Part shown: one piece after another, positions 1 to 7,163 of the stretch | Position numbering within the stretch: position 1 is the first letter of the stretch | How the letters are laid out: each line of letters starts with the position of its first letter | DNA from: SG8-30 sp963695155 | Lineage (GTDB): Bacteria; Pseudomonadota; Gammaproteobacteria; Steroidobacterales; Steroidobacteraceae | NCBI GenBank assembly: GCA_963695155.1 | Contig: CAVOGD010000008.1 | Span: 1 to 15,890, forward strand | Length of the DNA stretch: 15,890 nucleotides | Direction: 5' to 3' | Made by a program: the position numbers and the translations under genes | The notes under the pieces: generated by a model | The model's input: the letters and a program-made list of their open reading frames with translations, nothing else | The model's database searches: none | What the model was told of the DNA's origin: nothing

Positions 1-24
1 GGCCCGCGCCTTGCGGAGCGGGCC
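1..24 (-). terminator. Candidate hairpin terminator of the lipoprotein gene
   Basis: GGCCCGC (1-7) pairs perfectly with GCGGGCC (18-24) around a 10-base loop, starting 24 bases past the stop codon of the minus-strand gene that ends at 48. Any U-tract on the minus strand would lie beyond the window edge, so intrinsic termination cannot be confirmed. Confidence 0.4.
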
Positions 25-47
25 TGAGTCGAGCCGGATGACGACGA

Positions 48-1976
48 TCAGCCGGCGGGACGCCCGAGGGCCACGGCGATGCCGCGCGCCTGGAACGTGT
101 TGCTGCCCGGATCGTAGTGCCCCTTGGCGTGCAGGCCGAAGGCCCTGGCGCCACCCGAGAGCTTGGTGGCCAGCGCCGCGCTGAAGCTCGCGAAGTCGCT
201 GTACATCTCGACATGGTGCGGCTCGCCGATCGCGAACATGCCCGCGCCCGTGCTCGAGGCCGGCGCCAGCGTCACCGCGCTGGCCAGGGTCTTGATGTCG
301 ATGAACCGCGGGCCGATCGCGATGTGGTGCCTGAGCCCGAGTTCCGGGTTGGCGTTGTCGATCACGATGCCCGTGTCGCCGATGCTGAGGAACGGGGCGG
401 CCGTGCCGTTCTGGCCCCAGCCGATGCCCATGACCGCCATCAGGTCGACGTAGTCGACGACGGTGCGGCCGACGAAGTCCGGTGGCGCCGTGCCGAACGG
501 CGTGACGAAGCCGAACACCCGCGCGGCGGAGCCGGGCAGCAGGCGATTCAGGTCGAGCGGCCCGGTCACGACTTCGTACGCGTTCGGGTCGGCGTCCGCG
601 AGGAACGTCGGACCCGTGCCGGCGAAGTCGAAGATCTCGGCGCGCCGGCCGTCGATCCCGGCCAGCCTGAGCGTCAGGTGACCCGGGTTGGCGGAGACCA
701 CCGCACCCAGCAGGTGCGTGACGTTCATGCGCACCAGGCCCTGCTCGGCGTTGAGGACCAGCCCGTCGGGCGTGTTGTTGAACTCGCCGAACGCATGGAT
801 GCGCTGGCCGACGGAGATCGCCTGGATGGGCAGGCCTGCGCCGCCGCCGCCCTGGCGCGCGACGCGCGTCTCGGGTCCGATCATGACGGTGACGTCGCCG
901 CGCACGAAGCTGGCGGCGTCGGTCGCGGTGCGACGGATCAGCGTGCCACCGCGCACCGTCAGCCGGTCGCCGTTGCGCGCGGTCACATTGCCCACCATGA
1001 CGTCGAAGCGCGGTCCCGGCACGCTCGAGCCGGCCAGCACGCGCTCGGCCGTGAACCGGCGGTCGGCGACGACCAGCTTGCCGAACGCGATGGTCGGCGT
1101 GCCGATGTCCTTGAGCGCCAGCGCCGTGAGGCCCGCCGCGCCGATGTACTCGGTGCCGTCGATCTCGAAGGCCGTGTCGTTGCCGGTCGCGACCGTGACC
1201 TGGCCGAGGCGCGCGTCACGGTGGTTGAACGGGCGGATGTCGATGACGTAGTTGCTGGCCGCGGTGTCCACGGACACCAGCGGGCCGCGCACGCGCAGTT
1301 CCTTCTCCTCGACCGGCTGCAGGGTCGCGACCAGGAACGGCTCGGCGGTGGCCGTGGCCGGCGTCGTGCCGATGTCCACCGTGTGCGATGCGGCCAGGTC
1401 GAAGTCCAGCTGCAGGAACGCGGGGCGTCCCGGCACAACGACCACGTGGTTGCGGTTGTCGAGCTGGATGTCGAAGTTGACCACGCCGAGCGGCTGGCCG
1501 TCCTTGCCCACGACCGTGGCCGCGGCCGGCGCGCCGTTCACCTCGACGTTGACCTCGTTGCCCGCGTAGTCGAGCTGCATCGACGCCCGGACGTAGGTGC
1601 CGCTGGGGATGGTGGCGGCCGTCACCAGCTCGGTCATGTCGACGAGCTGCGCGAAGTCCACACGCTGGCGTACCGGCAGCGCGTTGACGACGGCGCCGCT
1701 GGCCTTGGTGAGGGTCAGCGAGACGACGTCCACGGAGTAGCTGAGGAAGTCGCCGTCCGCGTCGGTGAAGCCGATGTAGACGGTGCCGCAGTCGCTGCCC
1801 GCCGTGCCGCAGGTCGCGGCCGGTGGGGTGACCGGAGCGGCTGCCGCGGGGGCGCTGGAGCCGCCGCCGCAACCCGCGAGGGTCAGCAGCGCGGCGGCGA
1901 TGGGCGCCAGCAGCCAGGCGCGACATGCCGCCCAGCGACCGTGCCCGCGGTCCATGACGAGTTCAGACGACAACAT
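48..1976 (-). CDS. DUF4382/DUF5666-type lipoprotein
   Basis: This encodes 642 residues. The start at 1976 was chosen because GGGAGGA sits seven bases upstream of the ATG; the open frame continues upstream but without another good ribosome site. Residues 1-36 form a lipoprotein signal with a hydrophobic core and lipobox L-A-G-C (Cys36), followed by a Gly/Ser/Ala/Pro linker. Residues about 60-200 resemble DUF4382: an opening VYIGFTDADGDFLSYSVDV, a region on valence or permitted range (IPSGTYVRASMQLDY), and a closing LQLDFDL. The rest contains several similar beta-rich segments of the kind assigned to DUF5666 (for example VMVGNVTARNGDRLTVRGG and LLGAVVSANPGHLTLRL). It is probably anchored in the outer membrane or periplasmic face; no enzymatic motif is visible. 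The domain calls are from memory of family patterns. It may be driven by the promoter-like element at 2015-2041. Confidence 0.82.
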   Translation of the reverse strand: MLSSELVMDRGHGRWAACRAWLLAPIAAALLTLAGCGGGSSAPAAAAPVTPPAATCGTAGSDCGTVYIGFTDADGDFLSYSVDVVSLTLTKASGAVVNALPVRQRVDFAQLVDMTELVTAATIPSGTYVRASMQLDYAGNEVNVEVNGAPAAATVVGKDGQPLGVVNFDIQLDNRNHVVVVPGRPAFLQLDFDLAASHTVDIGTTPATATAEPFLVATLQPVEEKELRVRGPLVSVDTAASNYVIDIRPFNHRDARLGQVTVATGNDTAFEIDGTEYIGAAGLTALALKDIGTPTIAFGKLVVADRRFTAERVLAGSSVPGPRFDVMVGNVTARNGDRLTVRGGTLIRRTATDAASFVRGDVTVMIGPETRVARQGGGGAGLPIQAISVGQRIHAFGEFNNTPDGLVLNAEQGLVRMNVTHLLGAVVSANPGHLTLRLAGIDGRRAEIFDFAGTGPTFLADADPNAYEVVTGPLDLNRLLPGSAARVFGFVTPFGTAPPDFVGRTVVDYVDLMAVMGIGWGQNGTAAPFLSIGDTGIVIDNANPELGLRHHIAIGPRFIDIKTLASAVTLAPASSTGAGMFAIGEPHHVEMYSDFASFSAALATKLSGGARAFGLHAKGHYDPGSNTFQARGIAVALGRPAG

Positions 1977-2273
1977 GTTCGGTCCTCCCGGTCTTGTGTT
2001 CGAGTCTAGTGCATCAACGCGCCGGGGCAGGGCGGGTTGACGGGGCCCCGCCGCGGCGGACGGACGGGCGTCGCGCAGGTCATGCCGGGATTTGACATAA
2101 TTGCCCTGCTTACTCGGGACCGCGCCTTGGGCGCCACTTCCGTGGCCACCGTGTTGCTGTCGGCCACCTGCAAGACGGCAACCCGCACCGCCGTGGACGC
2201 GCCCGCAGCGGCCGCCGTAGTGCGCTAGTCTGATATGTGTCGTCTTGCCCCCCTGGATCCTGAGGAGAGGTCC
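1977..2273. other. Divergent intergenic region
   Basis: These 297 bases separate two divergent genes for exported proteins. They hold the ribosome site of the lipoprotein gene (about 1984-1990), the conserved element at 2015-2041, an AT-rich patch around 2088-2103 containing a perfect TTGACA (2092-2097), and the ribosome site TGAGGAGAGG (2261-2270) of the plus-strand gene. A 63-codon open frame across 2037-2228 has no ribosome site and no recognisable product, so I do not call it a gene. Confidence 0.6.
2015..2041 (-). promoter_or_regulatory. ECF-sigma-like promoter element, copy A
   Basis: Read on the minus strand this is GTCAACC, 15 bases, CGTTG, located about 40 bases upstream of the lipoprotein ATG at 1976. 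The same element recurs at 10118-10144 upstream of another minus-strand exported-protein gene, with 24 of 27 bases identical. An AACC-type -35 with a CGTT-type -10 is the general layout recognised by extracytoplasmic-function sigma factors. The assignment to that class is inference. Confidence 0.45.
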
Positions 2274-3044
2274 ATGAAAGCACCCATCATCCTTGCCGTC
2301 GCCCTGGTCGCGCTGCCGGCCTCCGCCGGTACCCGCTTCGAGCTCCTGAGCACCGACCTGGCGACCAACAGCACCGAGCAAACGGAACTGTTGCTGGACG
2401 CGACCCGCTTCCGGGTCAACGACGGCGACAGTTCGCTCATCTTCCTGACCAGCGACGGCCGCAAGCGCGTGCTGATGCTGGACAAGCAGCGCAACGAGTA
2501 CACGGAGATGGACCAGCAGACCATCGACCGGATGGCCGGCCAGATGCAGGGCATGGCCTCGCAGATGGAACAGGCGATGAAGAAAGTGCCGCCGGAACAG
2601 CGCGCGATGATGGAGCAGATGATGAAGGGCCAGATGCCGCAGCAGGCGCAGGCCCCGGCGCGCACGGTCTATACGGCGCGCGGCACGGACACCGTCGGCG
2701 GCATCCGCTGCACGAATTACGAGGGAGTGAAGGGCAAGCAGAAGGTCGCCGAGGTCTGCGCGGCCGATGCCGCGGCGCTCAAGCTCGGTGCGGCGGACTA
2801 CCAGGTCTTCGAGCAGATGCGGGAATTCATGTCCAGCCTGGCCGAGGCCATGAAGAGCATGCCCATGGCGCCGGCGATGGACGACGCTGCGACGGCATCC
2901 GGGTTCGAGGGTTTCCCGGTGCGGCGGATCACCTACCGGAACGGCAAGGCCGTCGAACGCGAGGAACTGAAGTCCATGAGCGCCGCGACCTTCAGCGACG
3001 CGGACTTCTCGACCGGCAAGGCGCGCAGGGTCAAGACCAACTGA
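2274..3044 (+). CDS. Secreted Met-rich DUF4412-like protein
   Basis: This encodes 256 residues. The ATG at 2274 follows the strong ribosome site TGAGGAGAGG at 2261-2270. Residues 1-18 are a signal peptide ending ASA. The mature part begins with beta-rich sequence (FELLSTDLATN, then a segment about a value set in a residue or variable, LLLDATRFRVNDGDSSLIF), which resembles DUF4412 periplasmic proteins. A central helical stretch (about 86-125) is very rich in Met and Gln, with repeated MxxQM patterns such as MAGQMQGMASQMEQAM. Two Cys residues (in RCTNYEG and EVCAAD) could form a disulfide or bind metal. The C-terminal part (FPVRRITYRNGKAVEREEL) again looks beta-rich. Met-rich periplasmic segments often bind copper or resist oxidants, but that is only a possibility here. 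Domain assignment is moderate. Confidence 0.78.
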   Translation: MKAPIILAVALVALPASAGTRFELLSTDLATNSTEQTELLLDATRFRVNDGDSSLIFLTSDGRKRVLMLDKQRNEYTEMDQQTIDRMAGQMQGMASQMEQAMKKVPPEQRAMMEQMMKGQMPQQAQAPARTVYTARGTDTVGGIRCTNYEGVKGKQKVAEVCAADAAALKLGAADYQVFEQMREFMSSLAEAMKSMPMAPAMDDAATASGFEGFPVRRITYRNGKAVEREELKSMSAATFSDADFSTGKARRVKTN

Positions 3045-3067
3045 ACGTCATCCACCGCAGCAGCAGT

Positions 3068-3203
3068 TGCTTCAGGAGGAGTCAGGCCCCTGCGGGGTCA
3101 GACTCCGTCTCCTGCCGGCATCTGTCTCCGGCGGGGGTCTGCCCGCTCTCGGGGGTCTGCCCGCTCTCGGGGGTCTGACCCCTCTCAGGGGTCTGACCCC
3201 TCC
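3068..3203. repeat. REP-like array with four tandem 18-bp units
   Basis: Four consecutive 18-base units occupy 3132-3149, 3150-3167, 3168-3185 and 3186-3203. The first two are identical (CGGGGGTCTGCCCGCTCT); the third and fourth carry the fully palindromic core GGGGTCTGACCCC. Upstream, 3068-3090 begins TGCTTCAGGAGGAGTCAG and forms an imperfect hairpin with GGGGTCAGACTCC at 3094-3106. The 3068-3090 segment matches 9672-9694 in 22 of 23 bases. The array ends one base before the stop codon of the minus-strand gene at 3205, so it sits between two convergent genes. Such palindromes resemble REP elements mobilised by RAYT-type transposases; no such gene lies in this window. Confidence 0.85.
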
Positions 3204-3204
3204 T

Positions 3205-5616
3205 TCAAGCTACCCACCTGCCGCCGGGAAACACCCACAGGATCCCGGCGTACAGCACCAGCGCCAGCGACAGCACCGCGCCGAACCCGACTTCCACGGC
3301 CAGCAGCGTGGCGAGCGCCGCGCTCACCACGGAGGCGCAGCCGTTGATGCCCCAGGCCCACGGCACCAGCGGCTCGGGCAGCTCGCGCAGCGCGAGCGGA
3401 AAGGGCAGCCCCAGGCAGAACGCCAGCGGCGCCAGCAGCACCGCGGCGGTCGCCGCGCGCGCCGCCATAGGCCAGCTCGCCATCGCGGCGACCAGCGGGT
3501 CGAACGCCACGGCATAGGCCGCGCCCAGCAGCACGACGACCGCGACCGCGATGCCCAGCGCGCGCCGGCTGCGCGCGTGCGGCACGCGGCCCGCGAACGC
3601 GCTGCCCACGCCGGCCGCCACCAGGAACGTGCCCAGCACCAGCGCCAGCGCCAGCGTCGGGTGATGCACCAGCAGGATCAGCTTCTGCAGGAACGCGATC
3701 TCGATGAACAGGAAGCCCAGCCCGATGCCCGCAAAGTACGCGAACGTGCGCCAGCGCAGCGGCCGCGGCGTGCGCCTGAGCGGCGCGAACACCGCCAGCG
3801 GCAGCACGATCAGCACGATCCCGGCGACGACGGCCTGCGCCAGCGTCGCCACCAGCAACAGGTAACCGGCCTCGGCCAGCGCCAGCCCGCCGCGCGCCCG
3901 GGCCTGCCAGGCCTCGGCGAACGAGCCGAAGCGGAAGAAGTTGCCGAAGTGCGGCCGGTCATCGGTCGCGGGCCGCACGTCGTAGGCGTAGCCGGCGGTG
4001 AATGCCGCGCGGTCCTCGCCGATGAGCGCGCGCACGCCGTCGTGGAACCACGGCCCCGGCAGTTGCGCGTAGTTGTTGGTGTTCTCGGCGCGGATGCCCG
4101 GAAACCACACCGGGTCGAACGACGACTCGTCGCAGAACACGCGCAGCTTCGCGACCTCGGCGGCCGTGACCGCGCCGTTCTTGACCAGCAGCGTGACGGT
4201 CTGCAGGCCGCGGATCATCATGAGGCGCGCGCCCGGATCCGCGACGCCCAGCGACTCGAGTGCCGCCACGACGGTCGCCACCAGCTTGAGCGAGTCGCGC
4301 GGCGGCACGTCCACCCAGCGCGTCACCGACAGGAAACCGCCGGGCTCGAGATGCGCGAGGTAAAGGCGGAACGCCTCCAGCGTGTGCAGGTAATCCTCGT
4401 TCAGCCCGCTCAGGCCGCCGCCGCCCGCAGCGCCCGCCAGCGACAACTGGATCAGGTCGTAGCGTTCAGCCGCCGCCGCCAGGAACCCGCGTGCCTCGCC
4501 GCGCTGCAGGTGCACGCCGGCGCGGGCGGTCAGGCCGCCCGTGAAATCGAGCAACTCGCGTTCCAGCAAGTCCGCGACCTCGGGGTCGAGTTCCAGCGCG
4601 TCGATGCGCGCCGAACCCAGCGCCACCGCGCGCAGGATCTCCATGCCGCCGCCCGCGGCGGGCACCAGCACCTTGCGTGGCTCAGCCACGCGCCAGGCCA
4701 GCGCCGAGGTCGTGTTGGCGAGAAACCCGAGGCGCGCGGGACTGGCCGCCGCCGTGATCGCCTGCAGGCCGTCACCGTCCGTGAACAACCCCAGCTGCGG
4801 CGGCGGTTCGGTCGTCCAGTTCAGGCTCAGGCCCGGCGCGAACCGCAGCGGCACCGCGGGGCTGTCAACGACGGTCACTCGTCCCAGCGGGCTCGACCGC
4901 TCGAGCACGACCGTGGTGCCGTGCACGCGCAGCGCCTGGCTCAGGCCCTTGTAGTCGCCGGGCTCGAAGCGCAGCAGCGACGGCGGCAACGCCAGCACCG
5001 CGATCACGCCGGCCGCCGCCACGCCCGACCACAGCTTGCGCGGCGCGCCCAGTTCCACGGCGCCCGCCATCACCGCCACGAACCCGGTCGCCGCGACGAC
5101 CTTGAGCACCTGCCCGGGCCACAGCCAGTACAAGAGCCCCAGCACCAGCGCGGCGCCGAGTCCCGCGCCGATGAGGTCCGCCGCATAGACGCGCCCCACG
5201 CGCTTGCGGTGCGCGATCAGCGCCAGCCCGATGGCGTTCGCGGCGCAGAAGAACGGCGCGGCCAGCACCACGTACATGGCCACCAGCCACAGCAGCTGTC
5301 GCGGGTCCCACAGCAGCGCCTCAGCCGCGAACGGCAGCGCAAGCGCCAGTGCCGGGCTCGCGACAACCAGCACGCCGAAGGCCATGAGGTTGGCGAGGTA
5401 GCTCACGGCGAAGTGACGCAGCAGCCGCCGGTGCGCCAGCGCCAGGAACGTGCCGGCGGCGCCAAAGCCCAGCAGCGCCAGGCTGATGATCATGTAGGCG
5501 AAGTGGTGCCAGTGCACCACGGCGAATGCGCGGATCAGCAGGATCTCGGTGGCGAGCGCCGCGCCGGAGACCAGCGCCAGCGACAACAGCGGTGCGCGCC
5601 GCGGCAGCTCAGTCAT
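3205..5616 (-). CDS. Membrane protein with spermidine-synthase-like domain
   Basis: This encodes 803 residues. The ATG at 5616 overlaps the end of the upstream gene by eight bases, which suggests translational coupling. About seven hydrophobic segments span residues 10-212. A soluble Rossmann-type domain follows at about 315-460, with the glycine loop VLVPAAGGGMEI (316-327), the acidic strand end ALELDP (340-345) and YDLIQLSL (386-393). Residues 551-561 contain TDDRPHFGNFF, typical of membrane-anchored spermidine-synthase homologues, and six or so further membrane segments fill 583-800, including PFPLALRELPEPLVPWAWG. Genuine spermidine synthases have a catalytic Asp after the YD(V/I)I strand (DxxDP); here it is LSLAGA, so aminopropyl transfer is doubtful. 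It may bind S-adenosylmethionine or a derivative. The substrate is unknown. The family call is good; the function is not. Confidence 0.85.
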   Translation of the reverse strand: MTELPRRAPLLSLALVSGAALATEILLIRAFAVVHWHHFAYMIISLALLGFGAAGTFLALAHRRLLRHFAVSYLANLMAFGVLVVASPALALALPFAAEALLWDPRQLLWLVAMYVVLAAPFFCAANAIGLALIAHRKRVGRVYAADLIGAGLGAALVLGLLYWLWPGQVLKVVAATGFVAVMAGAVELGAPRKLWSGVAAAGVIAVLALPPSLLRFEPGDYKGLSQALRVHGTTVVLERSSPLGRVTVVDSPAVPLRFAPGLSLNWTTEPPPQLGLFTDGDGLQAITAAASPARLGFLANTTSALAWRVAEPRKVLVPAAGGGMEILRAVALGSARIDALELDPEVADLLERELLDFTGGLTARAGVHLQRGEARGFLAAAAERYDLIQLSLAGAAGGGGLSGLNEDYLHTLEAFRLYLAHLEPGGFLSVTRWVDVPPRDSLKLVATVVAALESLGVADPGARLMMIRGLQTVTLLVKNGAVTAAEVAKLRVFCDESSFDPVWFPGIRAENTNNYAQLPGPWFHDGVRALIGEDRAAFTAGYAYDVRPATDDRPHFGNFFRFGSFAEAWQARARGGLALAEAGYLLLVATLAQAVVAGIVLIVLPLAVFAPLRRTPRPLRWRTFAYFAGIGLGFLFIEIAFLQKLILLVHHPTLALALVLGTFLVAAGVGSAFAGRVPHARSRRALGIAVAVVVLLGAAYAVAFDPLVAAMASWPMAARAATAAVLLAPLAFCLGLPFPLALRELPEPLVPWAWGINGCASVVSAALATLLAVEVGFGAVLSLALVLYAGILWVFPGGRWVA

Positions 5617-6358
5617 GTCCGCCGGTGAGCGGCACGAACCGTACCGGCAGCAGTTGCCGCGTCGCGATCCGGCCGTCGGCGCGCTTTTCCACCAGCACCA
5701 GGTACTGGGTCGTGAAGCGCGTGCCGACCGGCAGCACCATGCGGCCACCCGGCTTGAGCTGCGCGATCAACGGCGGCGGCACGTGGCTCGCGACCGCCGT
5801 GACCACGATCACGTCGAACGGCCCGTGCTCCGGCCAGCCGTAATAGCCGTCGCCGATCTTCACCGTGACGTTGTCGTAGCCCAGGCGCCGCAGGCGCGCC
5901 GCGCCCTGCCTGCCCAGCGGCTCGACGATCTCGAGCGTGTGCACGGTGTCGCAGACCTCGGCCAGCACCGCCGCCTGGTAGCCGGAACCGGTGCCCACCT
6001 CCAGCGCGCGGCAACCCGCGGCGGGTTCCAGCAGGTCGGTCATGATCGCCACGATGTACGGCTGCGAAATGGTCTGCCCGTAGCCGATCGGCAGCGGCCG
6101 GTTGGCGTAGGCGGCGTGCTGCACTTCGGGGGGCACGAATTCGTGGCGCGGCACCTTCGCCATCGCCGCCATGACCCGCGGGTCGAGCTGGCGGCGGTTG
6201 AGGTAGGCGGAGGTGTCGCGCACGTCGCGCTCGATCTCGGCCAGTAGCGCCGCACGTTGTGCCGCATGGGGATCGGCGTCCGATGCCTGCGCGCACGCGC
6301 CGCCTGCCGCCAGCAGGACGACCAGAAACGCGGCTACCGAAACCAGGGTCCGTTGCAT
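5609..6358 (-). CDS. pcm: Secreted protein-L-isoaspartate methyltransferase homologue
   Basis: This encodes 249 residues. Protein-L-isoaspartate O-methyltransferases methylate isoaspartyl residues of damaged proteins using S-adenosylmethionine. The diagnostic segments are NRPLPIGYGQTISQPYIV (86-103), the SAM loop ALEVGTGSGYQAAVL (118-132), FDVIVVTA (181-188) and LKPGGRMVLPVG (201-212). Residues 1-25 form a signal peptide (hydrophobic core FLVVLLAAGG, cleavage after AQA), so this copy should act in the periplasm or be exported, unlike the cytoplasmic enzyme. The residue three before Cys22 is Gly, so it is not a good lipobox. The ATG at 6358 has a weak GGAAG site about 12 bases upstream. Its last eight bases overlap the start of the membrane protein downstream, with which it forms an operon. 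The supply of SAM outside the cytoplasm is unexplained. Confidence 0.9.
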   Translation of the reverse strand: MQRTLVSVAAFLVVLLAAGGACAQASDADPHAAQRAALLAEIERDVRDTSAYLNRRQLDPRVMAAMAKVPRHEFVPPEVQHAAYANRPLPIGYGQTISQPYIVAIMTDLLEPAAGCRALEVGTGSGYQAAVLAEVCDTVHTLEIVEPLGRQGAARLRRLGYDNVTVKIGDGYYGWPEHGPFDVIVVTAVASHVPPPLIAQLKPGGRMVLPVGTRFTTQYLVLVEKRADGRIATRQLLPVRFVPLTGGHD

Positions 6359-6419
6359 GGCGCGACCGGACTTCCGCAGGGAACTCCCCGCTGCCAGTGT
6401 ACGCCTGCCAATTCAATTC

Positions 6420-6478
6420 GGTGCCGGGTCGTGGGTTTCGTGGGTTTGGTGAACCCTCGAAACCCGCGACCCGGCACC
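6420..6478. repeat. 59-bp near-perfect palindrome
   Basis: The left arm GGTGCCGGGTCG (6420-6431), T, GGGTTTCG (6433-6440) pairs with CGAAACCC (6458-6465), G, CGACCCGGCACC (6467-6478). The single mismatch in the 21-base arms is T:G, which would still pair in RNA. Inside it GGGTT (6442-6446) pairs with AACCC (6452-6456). It lies 13 bases beyond the stop of the DUF2058 gene and 61 bases before the methyltransferase start, so it may end or shield the DUF2058 transcript. It does not share sequence with the GGGGTCTGACCCC repeats. Confidence 0.85.
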
Positions 6479-6491
6479 ATCAATCCATCAA

Positions 6492-7037
6492 TTACCAGCG
6501 CAGGTCGTCGGGGATGACGAAGTCCTTGTAGGCGTCGTCCTCGTCCGTCGCGTCGCCGACCGGGCCGTACGCCACCGGCGCGCCCGGGTCGAGGTCGCGG
6601 ATACGCGCGGCGACGTCGGCGGGCACCAGCGCCGTGCGGCCCGCATGGCGCACGATCACGACCTCGCCGCGGCCCAGGCGTGAACGCAACGCCGCGTTGA
6701 CGGCGATACGCCGCACCTTGCCTTCGGCCGTGAAGTTGAAGTAGTCGTCGCCTTCGGGCAGCGCCAGCTGGTTCTGCTCGATCAGCTGGGTGATCGCCGC
6801 GGTGCGGGCCTTCGCCTCGACCTCCGCCTGGCGCTGGCGGTTCAGCTCGCGATCGCGCGCCACCTTGGCGGCCTGCGCCTGCGCCGCCGCGGCGTGTTGC
6901 TGCTCCTCGGTCTCGGCGGGTTTCTGGCCCTTCTTCTGCAGATGCTGCTTGCGGTGCTCCTGCCGCTCGATCTGCGTCGCCTTCTTCTTGGATACGACCC
7001 CTGCCTTCAGCAGCTGGTCACGGAGGTTGTCGCTCAT
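6492..7037 (-). CDS. DUF2058 (YaiL-type) protein
   Basis: This encodes 181 residues, matching the usual length of the family (about 180). The N-terminus DQLLKAGVVSKKKATQIER and the C-terminus with an acidic stretch followed by YKDFVIPDDLRW are the hallmarks of DUF2058 proteins such as Escherichia coli YaiL. Residues about 18-82 are highly charged and rich in Lys, Gln and Ala, predicting a long helix or coiled coil; residues 92-150 (FNFTAEGKVRRIAV, then VVIVRHAGRTALVPADV) look like a small folded domain. Family members have been described as polynucleotide- or nucleoprotein-associated, but the molecular function is not established. The ATG at 7037 was chosen because homologues begin at this point; no good ribosome site is visible. 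It is divergent from the membrane protein gene at 7164. Confidence 0.9.
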   Translation of the reverse strand: MSDNLRDQLLKAGVVSKKKATQIERQEHRKQHLQKKGQKPAETEEQQHAAAAQAQAAKVARDRELNRQRQAEVEAKARTAAITQLIEQNQLALPEGDDYFNFTAEGKVRRIAVNAALRSRLGRGEVVIVRHAGRTALVPADVAARIRDLDPGAPVAYGPVGDATDEDDAYKDFVIPDDLRW

Positions 7038-7110
7038 GGTCGTCTGTCGGCGCCCGGAAGGACCCAGTCTACCCAAGTCGTGCGGACTGATGCACTCTGG
7101 CTACGCGGAG

Positions 7111-7116
7111 TAGCAT
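7111..7116 (+). promoter_or_regulatory. Possible -10 element
   Basis: TAGCAT lies 48 bases upstream of the membrane protein ATG at 7164. The same hexamer occurs at 10538-10543 upstream of the oxygenase gene. No convincing -35 hexamer is present at the usual spacing, so this is weak. Confidence 0.22.
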
Positions 7117-7163
7117 GGCGACGAGACAGATGTGAGCGACACGGCAATGCAGCGGAGACCGTC

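Noticed and set aside
117..2009. Plus-strand open frame of 630 codons opposite the lipoprotein gene
   Set aside because: It is Arg- and Asp-rich and low in complexity, while the minus strand gives a signal peptide, lipobox and recognisable domains.
2092..2097. Perfect TTGACA considered as a -35 element
   Set aside because: No -10-like hexamer lies 16-18 bases downstream on the plus strand, and the distance to the gene at 2274 is long.
2037..2228. Possible small gene of 63 codons in the divergent intergenic region
   Set aside because: It has no ribosome site, no recognisable product and overlaps the promoter-like element; a minus-strand frame of similar length exists in the same place.
3132..3203. 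Regular repeats considered as a CRISPR array
   Set aside because: The 18-base units are directly adjacent, with no spacers, and no cas genes are present.
3067..5628. Plus-strand open frame of 853 codons opposite the synthase-like gene
   Set aside because: The product is an Arg-, Gln- and His-rich chain without domains, as expected from the antisense of a high-GC gene. The minus-strand product has clear membrane spans and family motifs.
6338..6358. Lipoprotein signal for the isoaspartate methyltransferase
   Set aside because: Cys22 is preceded by G-G-A, with Gly rather than Leu, Val or Ile at -3, so signal peptidase I cleavage after AQA is more likely.
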